A stretch of DNA of 64,000 bases from Globodera rostochiensis. Taxonomy: Eukaryota > Nematoda > Chromadorea > Rhabditida > Heteroderidae. The notes under the pieces were generated by a model, which was not told the DNA's origin, did no database searches, and saw only the letters and a list, made by a program, of their open reading frames with translations. Shown piece after piece: positions 27,539 through 37,700 of this stretch. Both the position numbers and the translations under genes were made by a program. The DNA is taken from positions 2,995,794-3,059,793 of the forward strand of contig JAEVLN010000008.1 in assembly GCA_018350325.1 (NCBI GenBank), in the 5' to 3' direction. The stretch's first letter is position 1. Every line of letters starts with the position of its first letter.

Positions 27539-28470
27539 TCATTGCACGCTTTCATCCTCATCTTCGACTCGTTCATCGGCTTCATCTTCCACTCGTTGAT
27601 CATCATCTCCCTTCTCCCCATCTTCCGCTTCATCCTCATCTTCCACTCGTTCCTCATCATCTTCCGCTTCTTCAGCTGCTTTCCCTCCGTCTCCTTCAAC
27701 TTCATCTCCATCCTCCCCATCTCCTTCATTTCTTCCTCCTTCTCCATCAACCGCACTCTCTTCGGGCCAGTCCGTCAGTGCATCTTCCAGAATAGCGAAA
27801 AGCCAATCCTTTTGAATGCATTGTTCTAAAATATGACAAAAAATTAAAAATGCATATAACTCGTAAATGTCCCTGCTATGCAAGGTCGTAGCCAGTTTTT
27901 TTAGGGGGGGGGGGGGAATCCAAAAAGTCGATTCTTATGGGTGTATTTTTTGGTGTTTATTGCATTTTTGTTAATTTTTTCGAAAAAAGTTGAATATCAC
28001 TTTAAAATTTTCGAAAAGGACTAGAACCCGGATTTTCATTCATTTCCAATTTTTTAAAACGAAAATGTACCCTAAAAACTCCAAACGTGAAAAACAATTG
28101 TATCCTGGCACTTTTTGGGGTTTTCATATTTCGAGTTTTTAGTCCATATAAATCTAGCCCAAATGATTACTGACCGATGTCACCAATCTGAACGGTTTTT
28201 CGCGCATTTGCCAATGCCCATTTGCCAGCACATCTTCCAAGTATTGAGACGTATTTTTCCTGAAAATGTTGTGCAATTCAGCTTGACATGTCAAAAGACT
28301 CATTCGAAACAAATTGTTTAAATTTGAATTGAAAATATCCCACCCATCGAACTCACAGCGGCCAATGCCAGCAGTTTAACGGCGTCTGCCGAAACTGCGT
28401 TCATTTCAGGATCCAATTTGCATATTCGCTTCACTCGACTAATGGGAAGTTGAAGTCGAAGGTCCGCCAT
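27539..28470 (-). CDS. POLE4: Histone-fold protein, POLE4/CHRAC-like, acidic tail
   Basis: Probably the small histone-fold subunit of DNA polymerase epsilon (Dpb3/POLE4) or CHRAC. Exon 1, ATG at 28470: MADLRLQLPISRVKRICKLD, then MNAVSADAVKLLALAA, the first helices of the fold. Exon 2: EKYVSILGRCAGKWALANAR then KTVQIGDI. Exon 3, from 27825: EQCIQKDWLFAILEDALTDW, which matches the POLE4 end (LDNAIEAVDEFAFLEG-type helix). Phases agree (0, then 1 plus 2). After the fold comes a tail of about 75 residues made almost only of Glu, Asp, Gly and Arg with repeats of RVEDE, ending at TGA 27539-27541. The intron between exons 2 and 3 is about 340 bp and contains a transposon-end-like motif. The choice between POLE4 and CHRAC1 is not settled. 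Confidence 0.75.
27880..27925 (+). mobile_element. Transposon-end-like motif with G12 in an intron
   Basis: The sequence AAGGTCGTAGCCAG is followed by T7AGG and a G tract. The same pattern, GGGACGTAGCCAG followed by TTTTAGGAGGGGGGGG, occurs on the minus strand at about 63465-63427. GTAGCCAG next to a G run resembles terminal repeats of some invertebrate DNA transposons. No matching far end was found, so this would be a truncated copy. Confidence 0.4.
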
Positions 28471-29166
28471 CAATTACACTTCAATTGCAAGAATTACCAG
28501 AACTTTGGAGTTATGGGCAACTAAAATTGCAAGGAATGTGGTGATTTTCGGCGCTCGCTTTTTGAAATAAAGCTTTTTTAGGAATGGGAGGGGCCGGCGG
28601 TGCCGAAAGGCTCGCCAAGAAAAATTTTAGAAAAATTGAAACCGTTTTGTTAAGAAAATTGATCCAAATCTCACAAAAAAATTGTTGTTTTTTAGCAACA
28701 TTATGCCAATATTCAAAGAGTGAACATTTTTTGTCCATTTTCAAAAGAAACCCACAAAAAGTCCCGAAAAACAAATGCAGGAAAACCCTGCTAAAGCAGG
28801 TTAGATGGCCACCCTGGCAAAAGCAGCATTTTCAAAAAAAAAAAACCCACAAAAGTTCACAAAGCCCCGAACAAAAGCAGGAAACCCTGCTAATGCAGGT
28901 TACCTGGATGGCCACCCTGGCAAAAGCAGAAATGCAGCATTTAAAAAAAACATCGGCCTTGCAAAAAATATTAAAAAGTTAGCTTAAGCGGCTGATATCG
29001 TAACCCTTTTCTTAACCGTTCCTTTATTTGGACTGCAAATGGTTGGACACCAACCCCCTCCCCCCTCCATCATCAACGTTTATTTTTATCCCGATTGTGC
29101 CCAAAATGAGAAAATTATATAAATTTTTAAAAAATAATCTAATCATAGCAGCATTCGAAATTAGCA
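28471..29166. promoter_or_regulatory. Divergent promoter region, POLE4-like / HP1-like
   Basis: About 700 bp between the two start codons of diverging genes, so it should hold both promoters. It contains the duplicated hairpin element described separately and AT-rich flanks, but no textbook TATA box. Confidence 0.5.
28751..28945. repeat. Two-copy direct repeat with GCAGG/CCTGC hairpins
   Basis: Copy A runs about 28751-28833 and copy B about 28845-28944. Both start CCCACAAAA and contain GCAGG, CCTGC, GCAGG in series, then GATGGCCACCCTGGCAAAAG and GCAGCATTT. In copy A GCAGG at 28777-28781 can pair with CCTGC at 28787-28791; in copy B 28877-28881 with 28886-28890. The loop is about four or five bases and a third GCAGG can compete as partner. 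Confidence 0.85.
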
Positions 29167-30982
29167 ATGTCTTCTTCTCGTTTTCCGTTACCGGTCAAAA
29201 TAGAGCACAACAATTCTTTTTCGGATCACGACTATTGCTTCAAAGAAACGGGCATAATGGACGAGCAAAGTTCCTTCTTCGTCGATGTGGAAAATGAAGA
29301 TGAGAACGATTACAATGCTCGTGGACGAAAGCGAAGGTTTTTTTAAATGATTGGGGGAGTTTTGGGGATTAATTTTTTATGTTTTAAAGGAACGTCAAAC
29401 AGCCGGAGCTTTTCTCGACCAGCAATAACAACACCAGCGCCAGCACTTCCAATGGCAAAAGGGTGGCCAAGGCGAAGCCGCGGAAAAGCGGTGGAAAGGG
29501 CGGCAAGAGAGTTGAGAAGGTCAAATACGAGGTGGAGTACATGTAAGCCTTTTCGTTGTTGTTGTACACTTTTTAGTGATTGATTCATAATCCGAGACCA
29601 CGTTTAGATGGGGTAAACGTGCGGACAAAATGAAGCCCGGCAAACTGGAATATCGCGTTTTCTGGAAGACTTATCCAATTGAAGAAAGTTCATGGGAGCC
29701 GGAGGAAAATTTGGTTTGTTCATCTCCATCCTGTTTTTCAATTGGAATTGTTCGCGTTTGTAAACTAAACCCATCGCATTGTTTTTTAAATTTTGAAATG
29801 TGAAGTTTTAAAACAAAATGTTTCAAAAAATTGTATATGCATTTAACAAACAAAAAAAGTGTTGTTTTTACTTGACGAATAGAATTTTCCAAATTGAGTC
29901 ATTAGAATTTTACTCATCGTTTACAACATTTTACTACCATTTTCAGCGCGCTTGCCAGGAATCCATTGACACATACGAGCAGCGCGAGATGTACTTCAAC
30001 GAAAAGGGCGAAAAAGAAATGCATGCCACCAAGGCCAGTCAGGAAAATAACGTGAGGGTAAGTGCTTTTGGGAATGTTTTTGGCCCTTTTTTTTTGTGAA
30101 ATTTTTGATGGCTCTCTCTGTCAAGGTGGTGGTGGTGAACAAGGCGAAAACGTTGAGGCAGGTGTTGCCCACAATGCATGCGCCCCGGGCGGCGTCCGTG
30201 TCGCGCACCATGTCCATTCCGGCGTTGCCCAAAAAGAACAAGGTTAGTTTTGTTGTTGTCGTTCAAGTGTGCATTGGTCACAACCTCCCGTCGTTGTGAT
30301 CCCTTAGAAATTCGCGAAATTTTTGAGAATGCCAAACCTCCTGCTGTTCACAATCAGAAGAAGCCATCGCCGAAGAAAGCGATTGTCGTGACGACGAAGC
30401 GCCACTTGGCGCCGCCGCCGTCTCCACCGCCGCCGTCGGAAGACGCGCATTTGGCCGGTGCAAAGAAGCGAAAGTCGTCATCGTCCGCTTCGTCCTTCAA
30501 CGGCTCGTCGTCCACCGTCGCTGCAGCAGTCACCAGTGCACATTCCGTGTCGTCCAACAACAATAACGGCAACGGCGGCAAGTCCATTTGAAATTGGACA
30601 AAAACATTAACACCAATTTTCTAACCTCGAGAATCAGAATATTTGATTTGACTCAAATGTGCTCGTCCTCTTCAGAGTTCATCAACAGCGAAATGGGGGC
30701 CAAAACCATTGAGGAGTTGGCCGCCAAATTGCATGCCAAGCAGGTGGTCGCCATTCTTGGCCACGAGCCGTGCGACATCGACGGCGTCCCATACGTGTTC
30801 CGTGTCCGGTTCGGGGACGACTCAGTGAAACGGGTGATCATGCGCGACTTGCTGGACAACTCGCCGAGGGTCAGTCCAGTCCGTTTTTGGGGGTGTAAAT
30901 GCATTTTGCGCAATGTAATTTTCAGACACTGGCCGAGTATTTGGCCGACGCAATGAAACGTGCCGAGACTGTCGGGTATTGA
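29167..30982 (+). CDS. HP1-like chromodomain protein
   Basis: Chromatin reader. ATG at 29167 (MSSSRFPLPVKIEHNNSFSD). A Lys/Arg-rich linker precedes the chromodomain KYEVEYIWGKRADK, KLEYRVFWKTYPIEESSWEP, EENLRACQESIDTYEQREMY, coded by three exons at about 29393-30055. The aromatic cage positions (Y in YEVEYI, W in VFW, W in SSWEP) are kept, so methyl-lysine binding is likely. After a polar, basic hinge (AKKRKSSSSASSFNGSSST) the C-terminal part has VVAILGHEPCDIDGVPYVFR and LLDNSPR then TLAEYLADAMKRAE, spaced like a chromoshadow domain, though divergent. The stop is TGA 30980-30982. The 52-bp intron at about 30586-30637 restores the frame past an in-frame TGA. The hinge exon at 30127-30243 can be read in two frames that both splice, so its sequence is uncertain. 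Confidence 0.83.
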
Positions 30983-31880
30983 CCAAACTCGGCTTTGAGA
31001 TTCTGCTAAACACAACCGATCGGACGGACGGACGCTGATACCACTCGATGCCTTACCCCACGTTTTTCTGTTATATTACTCTATATATTTTATCCTTTCT
31101 CCTCCACTAAATTCTCACTAACGTTGGATCTCTCTGACTCCTCCTCCTCCTTCCGCTTGATGATGACGATTATGTTTGGATGATTGGATTTTTGATCGAT
31201 CTTATATTATTTGGCTCTGAAAATGTTTAGACGTCTTTTTACCCTCCATTCTTCCGCCTCTTTCAAAAACACTCGCCCACATATTCATTGACTCACAATC
31301 AGTCGCGCCCATTCAACCAATTTGTTCACAAAAAAGCATCGTTTTCCTTCACTGCCTTCCGCTTACATTATATTTCGCTTAGCCACAAACAAAACGGATA
31401 AAATAAGGTTACTTTTGTGTTGTTATTCGCATTCGCACCCTAATCCAAACAAAAAAGCTTCGTTCATCCCTTCCATTCTTCTTCATCCCCCCGCTTTATG
31501 TCCATTTGCTCTCACCTTCCTCTCACATCATCGCTGCTGTTTATTTACATAAGGGGAGGGGGCGAGGAGAAGCACTCGAGTGGTGGAGGGGGGGGGGGGG
31601 TGGAGGGGAGGGGACGAAGCATTCGTTCACTCATTGTCCCCCCTCCGCATTCCTTCCTCCCATCGGTAGCGGGGTGGACGGGGTAGGTTCATCCCCGACG
31701 GGTGCGGGGGGTGGGCTCATCTGACAGGGGCAGGACGGGATTACCCCCCCCCCCCCCGGGGGGGGGGGGGGAGGGGACCCAACCCGACCTCATTGGGGGA
31801 GGCAAGGCGCGCCCCACAACATCCAACTCAATTCATTTGGTCCACTAGCGAATCCCTCCCCCCCACACGCCCGATTCCTT
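30983..31880. other. Spacer with extreme G/C tracts
   Basis: About 900 bp. The first half is AT-rich and pyrimidine-rich, fitting the 3' end of the HP1-like gene. The second half has G-rich low-complexity DNA (31551-31620) and an uninterrupted C14G14 palindrome at 31744-31771. No gene is supported. Confidence 0.6.
31744..31771. repeat. C14G14 perfect palindrome
   Basis: Fourteen C are followed directly by fourteen G, giving a perfect self-complementary stretch with no spacer. It lies about 110 bp upstream of a TATA box. Confidence 0.9.
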
Positions 31881-31882
31881 TG

Positions 31883-31890
31883 TATAAATA
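31883..31890 (+). promoter_or_regulatory. TATA box of the calponin-repeat gene
   Basis: TATAAATA, a textbook TATA element, lies 83 bp before the ATG at 31973. Transcription would then start near 31912-31920. TATA promoters are typical of strongly expressed tissue-specific genes such as muscle genes. Confidence 0.7.
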
Positions 31891-31972
31891 GCACAGGACA
31901 TCCATCCCACTCGCCGGTTTCCAAATCCTTTCAAATAACCCATCCCATAAAGGGATTGTGGACGAAGAAGCA

Positions 31973-34393
31973 ATGGACAGCGGGGAAGGACAATCGGATG
32001 AAGTGGAAGAGGAAGGGGGAAATGGACTGAAAGAAAAAGATGATGATGAGAAAGAGTTGGAGGAGGACGAGGAAGACAAAACGGAAGAGTTGGAGGAAGA
32101 CAAAACGGAAGAGTTGGAGGAAGACAAAACGGAAGAGTTGGAGGAGGAGGACGAAGAAGACAAAACGGAAGAGTTGGAGGAGGAGGACGAAGAAGACAAA
32201 ACGGAAGAGTTGGAGGAGGAGGACGAAGAAGACAAAACGGAAGAGTTGGAAGAGGAGGACGAAGAAGACAAAACGGAAGAGTTGGAGGAAGACAAAACGG
32301 AAGAGTTGGAGGAGGAGGACGAAGAAGACAAAACGGAAGAGTTGGAGGAGGAGGACGAAGAAGACAACACGGAAGAGTTGGAGGCGGACGAGGATGAAAC
32401 GGCGGAAGATGGGGACGAAGGAGAGTTTGGAGTGGAAGAAGAGGACGAGAACAGAGGAGAGGAGGAGGAGGAGGACGGACTGCAGCAGCAGATTACCCTT
32501 TTCGAGGGGTCCGGCGAGTTGGTGCTGAGAGATGTGGAGGAGATTGAGGAGGAGCGGAAGCGGGAGAAAGCCATCTTAAAGGTGCACACGGAGTCGAGTT
32601 CCGATCAGAGTAGCCGAAACCGAAAACGGTTTTTTGGTCCAAAAACCGAAAACCGGAATACCTCCGGTTTAAAACCGCTTTTGCTCAACCCGATTAATGT
32701 CACAATTCAACAAATTTCTCTCCCATTTTAAAGGAACGTATGCGTCGTGTTCGTGAGCCGCACCTGCGCCGAAAAATGGTGCTGCAGGAGCCGTGCATCC
32801 CGTGGTTGGTTACTTACTGCCCGGCAGTTGTTAATTTTGTATATTTCCCCAAGGGAATACGGCAGCAACCAGTTCAGCTCCCAGAAGGGCTCGTGCGCGT
32901 TCGGCTCAATTCGAAATTCGAGTGAGTCGACGAACGCCTCGGGGGGAATTGACCCCCTAAATTTGTTGAACAGCAGCAGTCATGACCAAGGGACATATAA
33001 ACACTGATTGAACCTCCCTGAATACCGTATTTCTTAGAGGGGGGGGGGAAGGGAGGCAGATCATTTTATGATGAGTCAATCGATCCATTTTTTAAATCAT
33101 GATGATCATGATCAGAGAGCAAGCAAATCATTTATTGTTCCCTGAAGCGTTGAAGGTGCACTCCAGCAGGGAGCTGTTTCCGGGCGATCCGACCGCCTTG
33201 CCGAGATGGAGCCGGGGGACGGGCAACAGTCAGGCAGGGCAAACGCCGTTCGGCATGATTCGGGAGCAGGTCACGCGAATGGTGGAACACGTGAGTGATC
33301 GGGACGGTGAGGCGAGAGGCAGTCAAATTCTTCAATAATGACGCATCGTTTGTATTGAGTATATTTAAAAAATTAACACCGCGGGCTCTTTTACTATGTT
33401 GTGGTAATTCCCTCCATTAATTACAGGAAGGTGAGGACAAGAAGCGATGTCAAGAGTTGCTGCAGGACCCAAAGCAGACGGAACGCATCCTCAAGCTGTG
33501 GGCACGGTAGGTACAGTATTTTCTCTATTAGTAAGTAACCCATGGGTTACTGTGTTAAACCCCACGAGGAGGAGTTATAATTAGAGAGGGGTTACTAGTA
33601 GAGAAAATCGGTAACTTTGAGCTTTTGATTGGAAGATGGGGGGGGGGGCAACGACTGTTTGCACTGATCCGAGAATGTCCTCTGATCTGGTCCTCACAAA
33701 TCAGAATTGGATTAATCCTCCCCTCCCCCTCCCACGCAGATCGAACCCGGAGGCGAAGAACTCGCGACTGTTCGGCAGTAAGCGGCCCGAGAAGATGGTC
33801 AGCATTGGGGGCCGCGAATGGAGCCGGCACGAGCTGATGCTGAGCCGAGCTGCGCTGCCACGGCTTGCCTGTGTCAACGAGACCAGCGCGGCTCGGGACG
33901 GACGTGAGGCGATCCGGGTCAGCCGATTGGACCCTCCGGGGTTAATTGATTGATTGAGTCGAAAGCGCCTCAAGTCAAATCTCGACTTTATTGATTTGTC
34001 GATTCGATGATCGGGGGCCCCATCCGTTGCAGGTTGTTGCGGCTGGCAATCGCCAGGCGACCATGCACATTGCCGGACTTGACCGGACGGAGAGGGACCA
34101 ATTGGAGTCAAACAAATGCATGAGTTGGCTCGGCGGCCAGGTCTGTCTGATCGGGATCGGAGAAACAGACAAAAAATAATCCGAATTTGATCAGTGATCA
34201 AAATCCCTCACTTAAACTGTTTCAGCTGATTCTGCAGACCCAGTCGGGCACCGGCGGCTTCCAGACGCCCCGTGACGTTGTCAGCACATCGTACTACGAC
34301 AGAATCAACGGAGAGAAGGCGGCAAAAGAGGAGAGACAACGCAAAAGGAGGAAGGAAAAGATGAAGCCGGAGCTAGACGACGAGAGAGGATGA
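31973..34393 (+). CDS. Calponin-repeat protein (UNC-87/CLIK-like), acidic head
   Basis: Probable actin-binding protein of nematode muscle type. ATG at 31973 (MDSGEGQSDEVEEEGG); a GTG at 31958 opens the frame but is not a normal start. An acidic N-terminal region holds ten copies of D(K/N)TEELE, then EEIEEERKREKAILK. After an intron (about 32582-32733) come ERMRRVREPHLRRKMVLQEP and CIPWEYGSNQFSSQKG, SCAFGSIRNS, a clear calponin-family repeat. Three weaker repeats follow: GTGNSQAGQTPFGMIREQV, CVNETSAARDGREAIR and QTQSGTGGFQTPRDVV. It ends in a basic tail (ERQRKRRKEKMK) and TGA 34391-34393. Introns after 33290, 33508, 33919 and 34140 join in phase. The acceptor of the exon near 33145 is uncertain. 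UNC-87 and CLIK-1 have seven good repeats; here only four are visible and three are degenerate. Confidence 0.75.
32075..32383 (+). repeat. Coding acidic repeat, ten DKTEELE units
   Basis: Units of 24 bp (DKTEELEE) and 36 bp (DKTEELEEEDEE) alternate within the calponin-repeat gene. Nucleotide identity between copies is nearly complete, so expansion is recent or kept uniform. The last copy has Asn in place of Lys. The reverse strand stays open as a Ser-rich frame only because of this repeat. Confidence 0.95.
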
Positions 34394-34739
34394 GAAAGCA
34401 GAGGACAGAGAGAGAGAGAGTTTTAGAGGGAGGGAGTACGGTAAATAAAGAGGTATGGAAGGAGCAAGGCGTCGAGAGAGGAGAGATGAAGTACGGTAAA
34501 GGAAGAGGGACGAGAGAGGGCATGAGAAAGCAGAGGAGAGGAAAGAGAGACGGAGAGGGAGGGAGAGAGAGTAGGGTAAAGAAGAGTGAGAGAAGCAGAA
34601 ACAACACTTACGAGCTTTAATACAATGTATAAATATGTATTTATCTTTTTCAAATAAAATTCTTTTCTTTCTTTTCTTTGGCATTCCGTTTAATTTTGTC
34701 TGTTTCTCTGCACTCTCTCCTCTTTGCGTAGTCAGTCGG
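34394..34739. other. Convergent 3' spacer
   Basis: About 350 bp between two converging genes. It is AG-rich (GAGAGA-like) on the plus strand up to about 34600, then AT-rich with AATAAA at 34654, a likely poly(A) signal for the plus-strand gene. Confidence 0.55.
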
Positions 34740-37700
34740 TCACTCGTCGTCGTTGAGGCCCTTCTCTGTCTGTCGCTCTCCGTCTTTTGCCTGCTCTCTG
34801 ATCATCTGCCGTTGCTGTTGATTGGCACCGATTCGAAACAAAAGGCCGCTCAACAAATGCGGCGGCAGCAGAGGCCAAAACGGCAGGGCAAAAGGCAGCG
34901 GGGGCACCGGTCGAATTGGCGTCGGTTGGCACGGCGCGGGCGGTGGAGGGGGCGTTGGTATACGGTAGGGCTTCAACAGTACGGTAGGGCGACGGAAGGG
35001 GACCGGGGCGTTCCTGAAACAGCAGGGCGGGGGGGGGGTGTGAATGAGTGTTGGAGATGGGCCCGATCACCAACGGTCCCGACTTTCCTATTCCCCGAAG
35101 AACCCCCCGATTTCCCCATTCCCCGAAGAACCCCCCGATTTCCCCATTTCCCGAATAACTCCCCGCTTTCCCATCCCCCAAAGGGTCGGGGCTAAACCTC
35201 AACCCTTTTCAAATTTCTTCGTTTTTGCCATGTTAACCTTTCATCGCCCTTCTCCGCCCCATCCCTTTTGGGTGTCCATTCGCGCGCCATTGTGCCGTCG
35301 GGTGAAAAACTGCAAAAATAAAAATAATTTTGAATTCAAATTCTTGGCACCAGCAGAATTCCGAGTGATCAGTGGACTCTGACCCTTTCTGATCACTTTT
35401 TATGGAAATGATCGATCGTTGGCATTCATTCCAATCACTCACTTGTCGCCGCTTTCGTCGTCCTCGCCGCCCTTTTGGTCACGAAATCCTTTCGCAAATG
35501 GATTCAGTTCAATCTTTTTCCGTGTCACCTATCGAATTAAAGGCAAAAAAATTTGAATTTGTTCAAAAAACGACAAAATTTACCAATTGATTTTGGTAGG
35601 CGGTGACGGCCACAAATTTCGTTTCCTAAAGCAAAAATGGCCACTCAAATCACTCAAATTAAACGAATTAACTCCAAAATGTTCTAAACTTGCCGGGAAT
35701 TCGAACGTTTTGTAGGCGAAGCGGCTGAATTTGTCAAAGTCGGCCGTCCGACGGAATTGTTTAGGGAAATTGGGCGGTTGGGCGGCGGCCGAATGATCGG
35801 ACGGCGGCACGCACAGCACGTGAATTCGGGGACGGTATTTGTGCATGGAGTTGAGCAGCAACTGAATTTGATTGATATTCTTAATCGATCCGGGTAGGTG
35901 ATCAAACTCCGATCATTAAAGCGATCAGAGTCGGGGGCTCTATCCGAATCTCTTTTTTTGATCAAATTTCAACACTTTTAAAATTTGCCTGATCGGGGTC
36001 CGGGTTGCTTTTCTCGTTGTTGGTCAACTAAAAACGAAAGAATTATTATGTTGAAATGATCAAAAAAAGAAACCTTGGCCTTGTCGAATGAAAGCAATTG
36101 GAGGGGAAGCTGAAGAATGAAGGCATTTTTTGTTTTTTTTTTGTTCACAATGAAATTTTGCCATTTTTCTTTGCCTGTTCTCCGCTGAACGGCGATTCGT
36201 TGTGCATAAACAGTCGCCCGAAGGGCTGTTTGTCCGCCTTGCCGGCACTTTGCCATTGCGATTTGTCGTCTGACAAATTTTGCTCGATTAAACATAAAAA
36301 AAAATAAGTTTTTGGCTAAGTTCAGTTGAAGGCGCTGTCCGTTGTGGCACAAAACCATCAATTAGCCGGGCATATTAACCTAATATATTTCATGTCGGCT
36401 AATTTCCGGCACTAATTATCCCCTCTGGGCATGCCAAAGTTGGCACCAATCAAATGGAATTCTTCGCCCATTGCTCACATCGGTAGCGGAAACGATGCCG
36501 ACGCTCCACCGGCACAACGTCCATAAACACGTAATACAAATGGGCGGGCCGAGTGCCGGAAAAGCGGAGCCGAAGCACCGGAAACATTCGCCTTAATTTA
36601 GAGAAGAGAGTACGGTACATTCATTTTACAGTATGACGACAGTATTTTAAAGAGGCACAATTGTTGACATTACAATATGCCTTTTTGTTGTTTTACCGTA
36701 ACCCATACTCCCGAAGCATTCCCACTACCGTACCCTCGCGCAGCGATCCGTCCCAATGGTCGCCGCAGGGCACAAAAATCGGCGCATTTGTCGGCCCCCC
36801 ATTTTTATGATTATTGCGCCCTCCGAGAACAATTTGCCCCCGCAAAATTGAACGTCTCTTTTCCCGTTAATTTCCCTTCCCATCGTAAACGACGCGCAAA
36901 ACGTGAGATCGACGAAAGGTCTTTCGGGGTTCGTCTTCGACGAAACGGGGAATATGTCGGGGAAATAAAATGCGGGGGTCGGGGACAAATGCGAACTAAA
37001 ATATTCGGAGAACGAAGACAACCAACCGGGGACGGGGAGAAGGTCAAAACTCCGGGGAAAATGTTAGGGAACCAGGGGCAAAAAAAATGTCGGGGTTTGT
37101 CCCCGACGAGGTCGGGGACAGGGTGATCCCCGTTTTTTATTGCTTGGGGCATGTTTTGTTACTTTCGCGCCCCGCGGGGACCAATTTAATGCGTAGCCGG
37201 GGGGGGGGGGACTTTTGTATATTAATTTATGCGGGAAACTTAGGGCTAAATATGCACATTTCTACGGGGCATCTACCGAATTTGGGGACGGGGAATGCGT
37301 CTCCGGGGAATGAAATGTCGACGCGATTTTCTGTGAGTTTCCTCAAATTTTGTGGGATTTTGTGCTAATTTTGGGTAAATAAAATAAAAATTAGCAAAAT
37401 TTGCATTTAAACTGCAGAAAGTCAGAAAAGATTATAATAATTAAAATTTGAGAAATGTTAAATTAGGAAAATGCGAGGCTTTGAGAAACTTCCCTCCCCT
37501 CTTCCCGTCGCCCACCGTAAATGGCCCCTCTGGGGATGATGATCATTGATCCAATGATCGTCCCTTTCCTTCCCATGCCTCGCGCACATCCCTTTGCCCC
37601 CCCCCCCCCTCCCCCTCCCCCTCCCCCCCTCTCTTTACAGCCCCTTCTTTAGCACTACCAAAATTCATTCATTCGTTCGCCGTCCGTCCGAACGAACAAA

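Noticed and set aside
31828..32589. Long Ser-rich open frame on the minus strand
   Set aside because: It is the reverse complement of the acidic coding repeat; the composition keeps it open. The plus strand has the splicing, conserved repeats and TATA box.
35040..35202. Extended Gly-rich frame for the last T-box exon (GDGKAGSYSGNGEIGGFF)
   Set aside because: The TTTCAG acceptor at 35014 gives a Pro-rich frame with exact phase and total length; the Gly-rich part is the intronic 28-bp repeat.
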